Part shown: piece by piece, positions 1-10,519 of the stretch
Layout: each line of letters begins with the position of its first letter
Numbering within the stretch: the first letter of the stretch is position 1
Source of the DNA: Protopterus annectens
Lineage: Eukaryota; Chordata; Ceratodontiformes; Protopteridae
Reading direction: 5' to 3'
Assembly: GCF_019279795.1 (NCBI RefSeq)
Contig: NC_056732.1
Coordinates: 1,080,084,016 to 1,080,148,015, forward strand
Length of the DNA: 64,000 bases
Notes under the pieces: generated by a model
Seen by the model: only the letters and a program-made list of their open reading frames with translations
Database searches by the model: none
What the model was told of the DNA's origin: nothing
Program-made: the position numbers and the translations under genes

Positions 1-570
1 GTTGAGGGGGGTTTAACAGGCACTGCTTTAGTAGTCTTGGCTGCTTTAGCCCTGGCGAAGGCCTTAATGGACATGGCTGCTGGAGGCCTAGCAGCACCAC
101 GTGCTGGGGTAGAGACATCCAAGGGAATGGTGTCTGATAAGTCAGTGGTAAGCACCGTGAGTGGGTAAATTTTCTGAGGCCGATTCAAGAGTGGTAGCAG
201 GGGCCTCAGCTGTAGAAATAGATTCAGCTGTATTTTGATCAGTTTTCTCGGTTTCGCCGAAACCGAGACACTCATGATTTGCTTAACCATGGTTTCGGCC
301 GAAACCGCGGACGCAGTGTCGGTCTTTTCTTTCGTTTTTAGCAGAATGCGAAGTCGGAGGATCCGACGGCATAATGTACGCAAAATCAGAACCGAAAAAC
401 TGTTCTGCGAACTCCGACCGACGCCCAAGCGTTCGTCGGTTGAAGGAAGCACAGGCCGAACAGGCTGCTACGTCGTGGGCTGGGCCTAAACAAGGCAGGC
501 AGTAAGAGTGGAAATCTTTATGAGGTATTTGTTTCCCACAGGTTAAACAATTATTAACTTTTTCTGACAT
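1..570 (-). pseudogene. gag: DIRS-A gag, N-terminal part, frameshifted
   Basis: Gag is the structural protein thought to package DIRS RNA. The start was chosen at 570 because MSEKVNNC follows the conserved leader and matches the starts in copies C, F and G. The N-terminus carries the paired Cys/His module shared by all copies: CxxC, then HSYCxxC, then H and CxxC within the first 45 residues. The frame closes at about 283 after a stretch rich in K, R and D; similar Gag text (APARGAA-, MSIKAFARAK-like) continues in another frame to base 1, so a frameshift lies near 300-330. It is non-coding as it stands. Confidence 0.8.
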
Positions 571-888
571 CGGCTGAGGCAAGAAAGAGTCCCCAACGGG
601 GTACTTAGCTTTAGAAGTCTTGGAACTAGTATTCGCTAGAAGTAATCTCTGGATCCGACCGACCGGCACTTGCGAACAGCTTCTGCTTCGGACGCCACGC
701 GGCAAGAAAGACTGGAGAAAATGGCGTCGGCTGATGCTTTTATACCCAAAGACCAACAGAGATGACGTCGGGTGAAGTGCGACATCAGCCGAAGCCGGAC
801 CCGGACTTTGGAATCCGGCCGACTGAAGGGCTGCCTGACGACAGGACAACCCAGTTGTTATGACTGCAGATGCATCCATGAAGGACAT
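1..888 (-). mobile_element. DIRS-A, 5' end of a DIRS retrotransposon (cut by window edge)
   Basis: Only the 5' terminal repeat, leader and first part of gag lie in the window; the rest is beyond base 1. The right end reads GAAGGACAT, the same as DIRS-G, and the Gag text is closest to DIRS-G among the copies here. The terminal repeat carries a TATA (739-744 on the plus strand as tttata) and a CRE half (763-770), spaced 18 bp rather than the usual 12. The right flank begins with C and is LINE reverse-transcriptase sequence, so A seems to have landed inside the L2-like copy that follows; the other half of that LINE should lie to the left of the window. Confidence 0.85.
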
Positions 889-1575
889 CCACATCACCAC
901 AACAGTCAGGAAATCCTTCTATGTGGCACACCTCATCACGAAGGGCTTTTCATCCAGAAAAAAGGAGGTCATTGTCCCACTGTACTCATCCCTCATTAGA
1001 CCCATTATAGAATACAACGCCCCATTTGGTATGTACCTCTCAAGACATCTGCAACAACTGGAAAGGCCTCAAATACCTCACTAAAAGAATCACAGGCCTA
1101 AAGCAGATGCCCTACGCTGACCGCCTTAAAAAGCTCCAGCTACACTCTGTCGCATATCGTCTACTCAGAGGCGATCTCTGCTTAACATACAAGGCCATGT
1201 CAAACCCAGAGCTGTTGGACATGCTACACTTAAAGAAATCCCAATCCCTCAGAGCTACACGGTCCAGGGATCTAAACCTTGTCATCACAATAAACAAAAC
1301 ATGCTGGAAGGATAGGTTCCTGACCCAGAGACTCCCCAGACTCTGGAATAGATTGCCCATACATGTCAAGCAGAGTGCCTCTTTGGACCTCTTCAAGAGG
1401 AACCTTGACGATTGGATGGGAGAAAGGAAATTCACCCCAGGGATCACGTCAGTCGCCCTGCTAGACAGGGGTCCAGGAAAGTAAATAATGTGGGAAGAAA
1501 TAGCCAGGGAATTGTTATGGCTAGGCTTGTATAGGCCCTGGGGCTGATAGCCTAGTACCAACCTATGAACCTATG
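889..1575 (+). mobile_element. L2/CR1-like LINE, 3' part of ORF2 plus 3' tail (L2-1)
   Basis: The segment codes for the end of a LINE ORF2 in two frames (about 889-1084 and 1026-1484). Visible blocks are VPLYSSLIRPIIEYNAPFG, then ITGLKQMPYADRLKKLQLHS, then WKDRFLTQRLPRLWNRLPIH and a C-terminal basic stretch, typical of the region after the RT palm and thumb in L2/CR1 elements. After the stop near 1484 the 3' UTR has GGCTAGGCTT and ends in CCTATGAACCTATGAAG, a short tandem tail shared with three other LINE copies here. The flanks are DIRS-A on the left and DIRS-B RT on the right, so it was inserted into B and later hit by A. Confidence 0.85.
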
Positions 1576-2087
1576 AAGTCTAGTGTTGCCTACCATGCAT
1601 CTTTGCCTAGCACAGGAAGCAGCTGGTGAAGAGTCAGCATCTTGAATTTTGGAATTACCAAAAAGGTGTTTAGAGTAGAAAGGTCCAAGACAGGACGCTA
1701 TGTATTGCCTTTTCTGGGTACCAGGAAAAGTCTCGAATAGAAACCTTGTCCCTTTTCCTGTTGTGGTACCAACTGAATAGCCCTCATGTTTAAGAGAGAG
1801 TACTTAATTTTGGGCCTCTGCCCACTGATTTGGGGGAAGATGTGGCCACCCACTTGGTGTTGGTAATGTGTGGAAGTGAAATCTGTATCCTTGGGACACT
1901 ATATTTAGAACCCATATGTCCTGGGTAATGAGTTCCCAGTTTTTGGCCTGCAGACCAATCTTTCCTCCTAAAGGAGTATTCAGTTGGGAAGTGCTTGGAA
2001 GTTTTAAAAGCAAGTCATTGAGACAGTTTTCCATAGGGGGGAGTCTTACTACTCCCAGATTTGGGTGCGGAACCCCCCCCCCCACTG
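1576..2087 (-). pseudogene. pol: DIRS-B reverse transcriptase, N-terminal fragment
   Basis: Minus-strand text has the region just upstream of and including the first RT blocks: LGGKIGLQAKNWELIT, then VSQGYRFHFHTLP, then a degraded VPRK-like motif and LSILNTF-like block near 1640-1720. The frame 1804-2085 is broken before the fingers domain, so no catalytic YLDD is present in this fragment. The L2-like insertion at 1575 removes the palm. It is homologous block by block with pol of DIRS-C, E, F and G. Confidence 0.75.
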
Positions 2088-2088
2088 C

Positions 2089-3823
2089 TTAGTCTTGGGT
2101 GTCCCTTGGGACTGAAGCCTGGGGTTTCTTTTGTTTCTGGGTTTGGCTTGAGAAGACCTGGAATGGGCTGGAAAGGTCCAATGTTTTAGAGGGCCAGTGC
2201 CTACTAAATCTAGGAGGCTGAACTTGTAAGAAATCTTTAACAGTTTGCATAGATTTAGCTTTATCTTCCATCTTTTTAAGAACTTTCTCAGCCTTGTTGC
2301 CAAACAGGCACTCTTGATTTAAGGGAGCATCCAACAATTTAGCTTTAACATGATCAGGCAAAGATTGCTCCTTAAGCCAAGCATGCCTTCTGAGCACAGA
2401 CCCAGTAACAGCAGCCCTGCAAGAGGTCTCTAATGAATCAAATCCACATAGTAAAGTATGTTTTCCAACTGGTTCAGCAGAATGCATTAAATCATTTAAT
2501 TCTTTATTTTCAGCACAGTCAGGAATCAATATCATTTTCTGTTTAAGCAATCCAATAACTTGTTGTTGTTACTTTAACATATGAAACTGGCAGTTTAAAG
2601 CCCTAATGGCAAAGGTTGCAGAGGTGTAAACCTTCTTACCCCATCTATCCAGCGCCCTGGAGTCTCTATCAGAGGGGGTAGGATTTTAGCAGTAGAAGCC
2701 TTAATGCCGTTGGATCCCTGTGAAAGTGTCTCTGGATCCGCAATAGGATTTTTAAAAAGGAACTTGTGTGAATCAGGAACCCTGTAGTATCGGTCAGGTT
2801 TTCTGGGAGCAGGAGGCAAAGAATCAGAGGTCAAACTAGATTCTGAAAAGGCATCATCAACAATGTCTGTCTAGTACAGGAGGTATAGATAAAGGCCTAC
2901 GCTGAGGCAGGAGTAAGAAATCCCTAAGCCTCCTTTTTGAATCAGAAAAAGCCTGGCTTTCCCAGTGGAAATGCTCCCTTAGAGTATGTAAGGTCTCACC
3001 AAAAGAAAAATCCTCTGGAGGGGAAGCAGAGGGAATAGAATCCTCTGCATCAGAATCCAGTAGATAAGGGCAAATACATTTCATCAGAAGAATCAGAAAA
3101 ATCAGAATCCTGGCCAGAAGATTCATAAACAACTTCAGTCCTAGGTCTCTTGGAAGCAGGAGGTTGGCTTCCCCTGACTAGAGTTATAAGATCTTCAGCC
3201 ATTCGTTTTTTAGGCATAGAGGCCTGAACATGCAGCCTGGGCATCGATTTCTTAGGCATGGTTTGAGATTTTGGCCTAAATGAAGAAGGCGTCTGTTTAA
3301 TATGCAAGTGCGTAGGCCTGAATACACCCTCAAAAGCCGGTGCCTGCGCAGCGGCTCTGGACCCATCCAAGGTAGAGACATCCGCAGGTTCCACAGTTGA
3401 AGCATCTCGTGGCATACTGGACTCTGAATGGGTCTCAGTAGAGGCCTGCGAGTCAGAAGTAGTGGGTATCAGGGGCTGCGAAAGGGCCTCACTGAGTACT
3501 GGTGAACTGGCGACTGGCTTAGGAGAAGTGTCATCGGCAGCTTTGGACCTCGGCGGCCTGTCTCTGTCTTTATCTTTACGTTTTTTCTGAATCCTGGTAG
3601 TTGGATGGCTAACCGATGACATTTCTGGATAATTAAACAGAGAACTGAAATATTTAGAGGCGAAAATATATCGATGATGGATAGTGCGCCGATTAAATAA
3701 AGCACAAAACCGACAGCAAGGTAAGTCGTGGTCAGGACCTAAGCAAGGAATACAGTACGAATGAAAATCTTTGAGAGTTATTTGTTTTCCACAAGTAATG
3801 CAATTATTAACGTTTACTGACAT
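2089..3823 (-). pseudogene. gag: DIRS-B gag, frameshifted
   Basis: The start at 3823 (MSVNVNNCITCGKQI) matches the other copies. Successive frames cover the zinc-binding N-terminus (3823 to about 3690), a Ser/Pro/Lys-rich linker, the acidic patch (DSDAEDSIPSASPPEDFSFG, near 3000-3060) and the conserved C-terminal core (RRHAWLKEQSLP, then KVLKKMEDKAKSMQTVKDFL), ending near 2089. At least two frameshifts break it, near 3050 and 2580. The order of blocks is as in the intact Gag of DIRS-G. Confidence 0.8.
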
Positions 3824-4163
3824 CGGAAGGAGCAAGAAAAAGTTTCCCCAATGGGGTACTTCGCTTTAGTTGAAGACTTCAGTTGTGAAACTCAAACGAA
3901 AATTTCAGGAGTTGGCCGACCGGCACTTGCAAACTGCTTCGGGCACTGCACGGCAAGAAAGACTGATGTAATGGCATCAGCTGCATGCTTTATACCCCTG
4001 ACGACCTGACGTCATGCAAGAAGCAACCGACGCAGGACCCAAGACTTTGTTAATCAGGCTGACTGAGGGCTACTGGAAGCAGATAACAAAATGTAATGAC
4101 TGCAACAGTGAAACACGAAGAAAGTACAGTTGTGTACACTTGACATAAATGCAGATGTTAGAG

Positions 4164-4339
4164 TGTCTTCACTGTTGCAGTCATGACTGTAGGGTTCTCC
4201 CCTGCTGGCAGGCAGTCCTCGGTCGGCCAGAATCCCAAAGTCTGGGTCCGGTGTTGGCTGTTCAGCCATGCTCCCTGACGTCAGAGCACCGGGAGTACAA
4301 AGCTGACAGCCAACGCCATGTTCTCCAGTTTTTCTTGCC
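4164..4339 (+). repeat. DIRS-C left inverted terminal repeat
   Basis: The plus-strand sequence from TCACTGTTGCAGTCATGAC to CTTGCC is the near-exact reverse complement of 9473-9643. It contains TGACGTCA (4276-4283) and, 12 bp on, TACAAA in the TATA position (4296-4301). On this side the promoter-like pair points into the element, antisense to its genes. Confidence 0.9.
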
Positions 4340-4460
4340 CCAGATGTCAGGTGCTCCAAAATGAGTAAGATCCCATACCCTTTGCAAATACACCTCAAAA
4401 GAAGGGTGAAGGGAACCACACAAAAGAAATAAGAGGGGACAGGAGGGAGGGAAACCCAGA

Positions 4461-4560
4461 CTGCAACAGTGAAGACACTTGAACATCTAAATTTATGGTA
4501 AGTGTACACAACTGTACTATGTTCATCATGTTTCACTGTTGCAGTCATGACTGTAGGGTT
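4461..4560. repeat. DIRS-C internal complementary region (ICR)
   Basis: Bases 4461-4518 are the reverse complement of the element's left end (4123-4180), and 4519-4560 are the reverse complement of its right end (9616-9657). The junction is therefore ...CTGTACT|ATGTTC..., the two termini head to tail. In the DIRS1 model the ICR templates joining of the ends into a circle before YR-mediated insertion. The same junction is seen in E, F, G and J. Confidence 0.92.
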
Positions 4561-4590
4561 GAATCCCAAAGCAGAATAAAAGGGAGGTGG

Positions 4591-5949
4591 TCATAAAGAA
4601 GAGGGGGCGGCTAAAAGGCCCTGCAAGACAGCAGAAGCAAAGCCTGCCCTAGACTTAGAGTAAATAGGTAGATTGTAGTGCTTGGAAAAAGTATGCACTG
4701 AACTCCAAGTTGCAGATTCCAAAATGTCGTTGGTAGGAACTCCCCTGAGGAAGGCAGCTGAAGTGGCAGCAGCTCTGGTAGAGTGAGTCCTTATACTCCC
4801 TGGGATTTGCTTTCCATGATGTGAATAACAAAATCTGATTCCATGAGCAATCCATTTAGAAATGGTCCATTTTGAAATAGCTTTACCTTGGGAACTTGAA
4901 GCACAAGAAAAACAATTGCTCTGATTTCCTGACATCCTTGGTTCTTGTCCAGGTAAAAACGTAGTTGTCTGTGTACATCCAAGGAATGCAAGATCCTTTC
5001 CCCCTTAATTTGACGACTGGGGAAAAAGGTTGGCAAGTGAAAAGTTTGATTTAAAGCCACTTTGGAAACCACATTAGGCATGAAAGTAGGATTAGTCCTT
5101 AAAGACACCCTGTCTTGATGAAAAATAATATAAGGTTCCACAGCCATGAGAGCTTGCAACTCCGAAACTCTCCTGGCAGAGGTCAGAGCTAACAGAATGT
5201 CTGTCTTCTAAGATAAAAACTTGATGTCAGAAGTGGCAGCAGGCTCAAAAGGAGGCAAGGTGAGTTTTTCCAAAACATAGTTGATATCCCAAGCAGGAAT
5301 GGGAGGAGATCTAGGGGGACCTTAAGTTCTTAGCTCCTCTGAGAAACTGTCTCATGAGCTGATGGGAAAAGATAGGAGGGTCTGTATTATAATGAGCAGA
5401 AATAGCAGAAGCATGGATCTTTATGGAAGAGAAAGAGAGACCCTTATGTAAGAGGTCTGTCAGGTAAAGTAAAATCAGAGGAATGTTAGCAATAAGAAGA
5501 TCTGAATCCTGAACCTGCATCCAGGAGCAAAATCTTTTCCATTTTCCTGCATAAGATTTTCTAGTGCTAGGACGTCTGGCTTCTAAAATGACATCCATAA
5601 CCTGCTTGGGTAGGAGAGAATGAATCAAGGATCCCGGATTAACCAGGCCACCAGGCTGAGAGTTTTGACATGGGAGTGCAGAACCTGACCCTGGTGCTGG
5701 GACAGAAGGTTCGGAGTCTGTGGTTATACCCAAGGGGGCTCCAGACAAAGGTTTTTCAGAGTTGGGTACCAAAATTGTCGAGGCCAATTTGGGGCCAGCA
5801 AAATCATCATCTTGGGCTTGTCCTGTTTGATCTTTAATAACACCCGTGGAAGAAGAGGTAGAGGTGGGAAAACATACCCAGAGAGGTTTCTCCAACTGAA
5901 AGATAGTGAATCCACTTTCCAAGCTAGTTTGTGGAAAGTCCTGGTGCAA
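4591..5949 (-). pseudogene. DIRS-C tyrosine recombinase (YR), frameshifted
   Basis: YR should integrate the circular cDNA by strand exchange through a tyrosine. Three frames give the whole domain. The first (5311-5949) has a Ser/Pro-rich linker and a core-binding helix with EARRPSTRKSYAGKWKRF. The second (4791-5159) has the RVSELQ box holding catalytic Arg I. The third (4591-4935) has HSTR (4774-4785), a Trp and KHY, that is the HxxR, W and Tyr boxes. All catalytic positions are present but spread over three frames, so the copy cannot make the enzyme directly. Breaks lie near 5160-5310 and 4900. Confidence 0.88.
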
Positions 5950-7470
5950 AAAAATCTGTAGTTGATGATTGAGATGGGATGCAAAGAGGTCTAATGTGAG
6001 GACATCCCCAGACTGCTGTAATCATCCTGAATATTTCGGTGTCCAGCATCCATTCGTGTGGATCCGACAGGTTTCTGCTCAGACTATCTGCAAGGAAGTT
6101 TTGCTTCCCTGGTAGAAACTGAGCTTGAAGGTCCAGTTTGCAAGCTAGAGCTGTGTTCCATAGATTCATGGCTAGTCTGCAGAGGGGATAGGAATGAGAT
6201 CCCCCTTGCTTGTTTATGTACCACATAACTGTGGTGTTGTCTGTCCGTATTAGTAGCTGTCCTGGTTGTAGAAGATTCCTGAAAGCCAATAGAGCATTCT
6301 GTATGGCTAACATTTCCTTTAAATTGATATGCAGGAGCTTCTGATCCTTTGTCCAAAGGCCCTGCAGACAGTTGCCCTGAAAATGGGCTCCCCATGCATA
6401 ATCTGAAGTGTCCGTTGTTAGTATCTGAGTAGCTGGAGGCAGACTGAAGGGTTTTCCTATGTTTAGAATACATGCCTTGGACCACCAAAGGAATTCCTTT
6501 TGGAGACAAGGCAGGACGGTGATCTGTATGCCTAAACTGTGGTAATGCTGAGACCATACACTTTTTAGGTACCACTGAATTTTCCTCATATGTAGTCTTG
6601 CATATGGTACGAGAAGAATGCAGGAGGCCATGTAACCCAAAGCCTGCAGGAATTTCCTTTGCAGAAATCAGAGTTAAAGTTGCCAAGGTTTTGAAAGTTG
6701 AAGCCAGCTGTAATTGTTTTTCGGATGTCAGAAAAGCCATCTGGGTTGTGGTGTTTAGAAGAGCACCCAAAAAAGTTATCTGTTGTGAGGGTGTCAAATT
6801 TGACTTTATGTTTACAGAGAATCCCAGGAACTTGAGAAGGTTCTGAACAAACTCTAGATGCTGGAGTAAGACATCCTTGCTGTCTGCCTGAATTAGACAA
6901 TCGTCCAAATAAGGGTAAATTTGAATTCCCTTGAGTCTGCAATAAGCTACTACTGGAGCCAGGCATTTGGTGAAGACCCTGGGCACAGTAGACAATCCAA
7001 AGGGCAGCGCAGAGAATTGATAGTGTCTCGATCCGGCCCTGAACCGGAGGTATTTTCTGCATTCCTGCCTGATGGGAATGTGTAAATATGCCTCCTTTAA
7101 ATCCAAAGTTACCATCCATGCATTTTTGGTCAGCATTGGAAATAGCTGCTGTAGAGTAAGCATCTTGAATTTTGGTATCTCGAGGAAAGTGTTCAAGACT
7201 GACAGATCCAGAATGGGTCTCCATGAATTTTGCTTTCTGGGGACTAGAAAGAGCCTTGAGTAAAAACCTTGTCCCATCTCTGAAAGTGGAACCAGTTCTA
7301 TGGCTTTCATAGCCAAGAGAGCCTCCACCTGGTTTAAGGCCTCTAACCATTGATGTTTTGGAAGATCCGGCCATCCGCTTGGTCTTGGTAGGGTATGAAA
7401 ATGGAATTTGTAGCCTCTTGAAACCACATCCAGAACCCACTTGTCTTGGGTTATTTGAGTCCAATTTAGG
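5924..7470 (-). pseudogene. pol: DIRS-C reverse transcriptase-RNase H, frameshifted
   Basis: Two frames (6084-7427 and 5924-6640) share the protein. RT blocks in order are SRLFLVPRK, TLDLKEAYLHIPI (motif A), SALPFGLSTVPRVF (motif B) and YPYLDDCLIQ with the catalytic YLDD at 6900-6911. After a frameshift near 6640, RNase H follows with DTSDYAWGA, KEMLA, RTDNTTVMWYINKQGG and LADSLSR, giving the D-E-D-D residues. The 3' end runs into the YR region in another frame, the overlapping order usual for DIRS elements. Confidence 0.9.
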
Positions 7471-7539
7471 TGAAAAAAAGAAAGTTTTCCTCCGAGTGGG
7501 GCTTCCAGGCAAGAAGTTCATGCAGCCCAACAGAGGGAG

Positions 7540-9334
7540 TCATTGAGCCTGTTTTCTATGAGCTTGCAACCTGTCCTCTCCTCCCCTAGGGGTGGAAGCA
7601 GTCCACTGTCTTGGTCTACAAGAGGCTTGCGTTTGAGGCCTTCCTCGGGAGCGTCTGTATCTACCCCTCTGAGGCCTATCTGAATTGGGAAAGGACCAGT
7701 TTTTTGTAGGCCAATTTCTACTAAATCTGGGTGGCTGTACTTGTAAGAAATCTTTAACCGTTTGCATGGATTTTGCCTTGTCCTCCCATCTTCTTTATCA
7801 CCTCTTCAGCCTTAGGCCGCTCGACAGGAGCATCCAATAACTTAGCTTTGACTTGATCTGGCAAGTTTTGTTCCTTTAACCAAGCATGCCTTCTAATAAG
7901 AGGCAGCAGCCCTACAAGAAGCCTCTAAGGCATCAAATCCACAGTGTAAACCATGCTTCCCAACTTGTTTCAGTGGCATGCATTAAGTCATGTAATTCCT
8001 TATCTGCACAGGCAGAAATGGAAGCTAGCTTTTGTTTCAAAACAGACAGAAGAAATTGCTGGTATTTCAGCATATGAAATTGACAGTTTAAAGCCCTAAT
8101 AGATAAGGGTAGCAGAAGTGTACACTTTTTTGCCCCATCTTTCTAAAGATCTGGAATCCTTCTCAGTGGGAATGGGGTTTTTAGCAGTAGCGGCCTTAAC
8201 CCCCTTAGGACCCAGAGAAATGGTTTCAGGATCAGCAGTAGGGTTCTTGTACAAAAACTGGTGGGAATCAGGAACTCTATAATATCTGTCTGGCTTAGCA
8301 GGAGCTGGAGAGTCCGGAGTTAAGTTAGCCTCCGAAAAAGCATCATCCACAATATCCAAAATAGGAGGGAGGGATAGCCAGGGGTCTATGTTGGGGAAGA
8401 AGAAGAAAATCCCTAAGCCTTTTCTTAGATTCTGAGTACTCCTGTCCTTCCCAGTGAAAATGTTCCCTCATTTCATGTAAAGTTTCCCCAAAAGAGAAAT
8501 CCTCAGGGGGAGAAGCTGAAGGAATGGATTCCTCAGCATCAGAATCCTCATAAGGAGGGAAAGAATATTCCTGGTCAGAAGAAGAAACTGAAGAAACAGA
8601 AGCCTGATCAGAGGAGTCATAATACACTTCCTACCTTGGCCTTTTATCTGGAGGGGGATGTGAACCCCTAATCATAGTAAGCAAGTCCTCCGCCATCTTA
8701 AGTAGCTGTTTCTGAGACTTGGGTGCCGGATCAGAAGTGGCCTGAGCTGTAGTCTTTGATTTGGAAGGAGTCTTTGCCTTTGTCTTTCCCTTTATTAGAA
8801 GCTGAGTAGGCCTGAAAACCCCTTCGGAAGCCGGTACCTGCACAGCGGCTCCAGACCCATCTGAAGGAACATTGAATATTTCTGTTGCAGGACCTTCGGA
8901 CAAAGGCCTAGATGGCTCCTCGTGGGAGTCAGTTTCGGCCATCTGTTCCGAAATGGCCGACGACAGGGGCTGCAAAAGCGCCTCACTGAAGACTGCCGAA
9001 CCTGAAGCTGGCTCTGCTTGTACAATATTGTCCGATTTGGACCTCGGAGGCCTGTGTCGTTTGTGAACTCCAGTAGCCGGAACCAAATCAGACGACATTT
9101 TGTAATTAAAGCGCCTACCGAAGTAATGAAATGCAAAATCGTACCTTCATTTAATCGTACGTTTATTGAATCTAGCACAAAACCGACAACTAGCTACGTT
9201 GATTGAATCTAGCACAAAACCGACAACTAGCTACGTCGTGGTCAGGGCCTAAGCAAGGAATACTGTAAGAATGAAAATCCTTATGAGGTATTTGCTTCCC
9301 ACAAGAAATACAATTATTAAACTTTTTCTGACAT
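7540..9334 (-). pseudogene. gag: DIRS-C gag, broken into several frames
   Basis: The start at 9334 follows the conserved leader; the first codons resemble MSEKV-NNCIS. Frames 8631-9098, 8343-8627, 8096-8359 and 7540-7767 carry in order the linker, the acidic SDAEESIPSASPPEDFSFG patch, PDRYYRVPDSHQFLYKNP and the MQTVKDFLQVQPPRFSRNW end. There are stops or frameshifts near 8630, 8340, 8090 and 7800. A 37-bp tandem duplication (9165-9238) lies in the N-terminal part. Confidence 0.82.
9165..9238. repeat. 37-bp tandem duplication inside DIRS-C gag
   Basis: Unit 9165-9201 is repeated at 9202-9238 with 35 matching bases. The unit starts ATTGAATCTAGCACAAAACC. The other gag copies have it once. It shifts the reading frame, since 37 is not a multiple of three. 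Confidence 0.9.
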
Positions 9335-9472
9335 CGGACTGGAGCAAGAAAAAAGTTTCCCCAATGGGGTACTTAGCTTTGAGTAGGAGAAGAAAGTCTT
9401 CGGACTGAAGTACGTTTAGCAAAAATTGTCAGGAGTCAGCCGACCGGCAAATGCGAACTGCTATCACTGCAC

Positions 9473-9643
9473 GGCAAGAAAGACTGGAGAACATGGCGTC
9501 GGCTGTCAGCTTTGTACTCCTGGCGCTCTGACGTTAGGGAGCATGGCTGAACAGCCGACGCCGGACCCAGACTTTGGGATTCTGGCCGACCGAGGACTGC
9601 CTGCCGGCAGGGGAGAACCCTACAGTCATGACTGCAACAGTGA
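9473..9643 (-). repeat. DIRS-C right inverted terminal repeat
   Basis: This is the 5' end of the element on the minus strand. It is inverted relative to 4164-4339. It carries TGACGTTA (9529-9536) and TACAAA (plus-strand tttgta, 9511-9516), a slightly decayed form of the CRE-TATA pair with the 12-bp spacing kept. Confidence 0.9.
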
Positions 9644-9660
9644 AACACGATGAACATCAT

Positions 9661-10087
9661 CCACTCATGCCTCTTGCTTTGCATGCTGGTTCCTTCTTCA
9701 GCACCAGTGGCATAATCTTTCATTTAACTACATGTGACATTGATGCACTTGAACTTTTTTAATCCTTCTTAGAAACAAAGCTGTCAAAGAATAACAGGGT
9801 CAATACCATCCAGGCTGCTAGAGTGATTGTAAACAGTGAGACATACAAGGGACCTCCTGCCCCACATCAGAAGGCTCACATAATGAAGTGACAGCAAAAT
9901 GTTTATTTCTCATCATATGAATCGGGTAAGAAAACCAGTGCTACATGGACAAGAATGCATTAATTAGGACCATTTCTTGCTTTTCCTCCTGCAAAGTTTG
10001 AACCATCTTAAGGGCAGGGATACACGAGGAAAAGCATAAAGAAAGAGACTCCTCAAACTCAGGGAGAAGGTATTTACTGCCCAAAAA
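9661..10087 (-). mobile_element. DIRS-L, left part of an old, split DIRS copy
   Basis: Minus-strand text near 10000-10087 resembles the linker between RNase H and YR of the other copies: FWAVNTFSLSLRSLFLYAFP, compared with the W..DALSFSWKSL..YVFPPLPLL pattern of DIRS-G. A YR-start-like stretch near 9770-9830 resembles the same place in DIRS-D. Its upstream half lies at 21412-21600 across DIRS-D. There are many stops and no usable frame. Bases 9661-9770 show nothing I can name. Confidence 0.5.
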
Positions 10088-10139
10088 AGTACAGTTGTTT
10101 AAGCCCTACTTGCCTGTAACATTAAATGTTTATAGAACA

Positions 10140-10330
10140 CAATGCCTTACTGGCATATGGGTAGTGGTGCCCTGCTACCCTATCTCTGGCAGTCTACTAA
10201 AACTCACAGCTCCTCCCTCTGTCTGTCTGTGGGTGTGATGGATCAATCATCTGACAGTACAGGGACTGCCTTTCGGACCCATATAAGACCTTTTCAGTTT
10301 TCTATGGTCCAAAAGGAAGAGAAAATAAAA
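10140..10330 (+). repeat. DIRS-D left inverted terminal repeat
   Basis: The sequence starting TGCCTTACTGGCATATGGGTAG and including GGCAGTCTACTAAAACTCACAG is matched in reverse complement at 21190-21410. A shorter direct echo (CTGGCATATGCGTAG, near 10540) lies in the ICR. This gives the same architecture as the main DIRS family with a different sequence. Confidence 0.75.
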
Positions 10331-10519
10331 ACTCAAACTTGTGAACAAGTGTCCCAAACCAAAGAACACACACAAAAAAGGCTAAGTATAACTGAATGGC
10401 AACTGTTAGCACCAAACAGTGTACATCCAAAAAGGGATACGGCAGGTGGGTACTGCAAGTAAGGTAATGTTTTCTAAGATCACTTACTGTTAAAGGGAAG
10501 TAGTACTTGTACAAATGTA

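Larger units (their letters stand above)
1576..4122 (-). mobile_element. DIRS-B, 5' half (RT start, gag, terminal repeat)
   Basis: It is read on the minus strand: terminal repeat and leader (about 3860-4122), gag (2089-3823), then the first part of RT down to 1576, where the L2-like copy interrupts. Its last three bases (CAT) lie at 9658-9660 on the far side of DIRS-C, because C inserted three bases from B's right end. The 5' terminal repeat keeps an unmodified TGACGTCA (4007-4014) 12 bp from a TATA (3989-3994). The RNase H and recombinase parts should lie left of the window. Confidence 0.85.
4123..9657 (-). mobile_element. DIRS-C, full-length DIRS retrotransposon (5.5 kb)
   Basis: It begins AGTAC at 4123 and ends GAACAT at 9657. 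Its parts are a left inverted terminal repeat (4164-4339), an ICR (4461-4560), YR, RT-RNase H, gag and a right inverted terminal repeat (9473-9643). The order on the minus strand is gag, RT-RH, YR, as in DIRS1-type elements. There is no target-site duplication: joining the flanks gives CACGAAGAA^CAT, which is exactly the expected end of DIRS-B, so C sits three bases inside B. All three coding regions carry frameshifts. Confidence 0.93.

Noticed and set aside
235..489. Plus-strand open frame of 84 codons in DIRS-A
   Set aside because: It is antisense to gag, has no domain, and similar antisense frames occur by chance in the GC-richer gag start.
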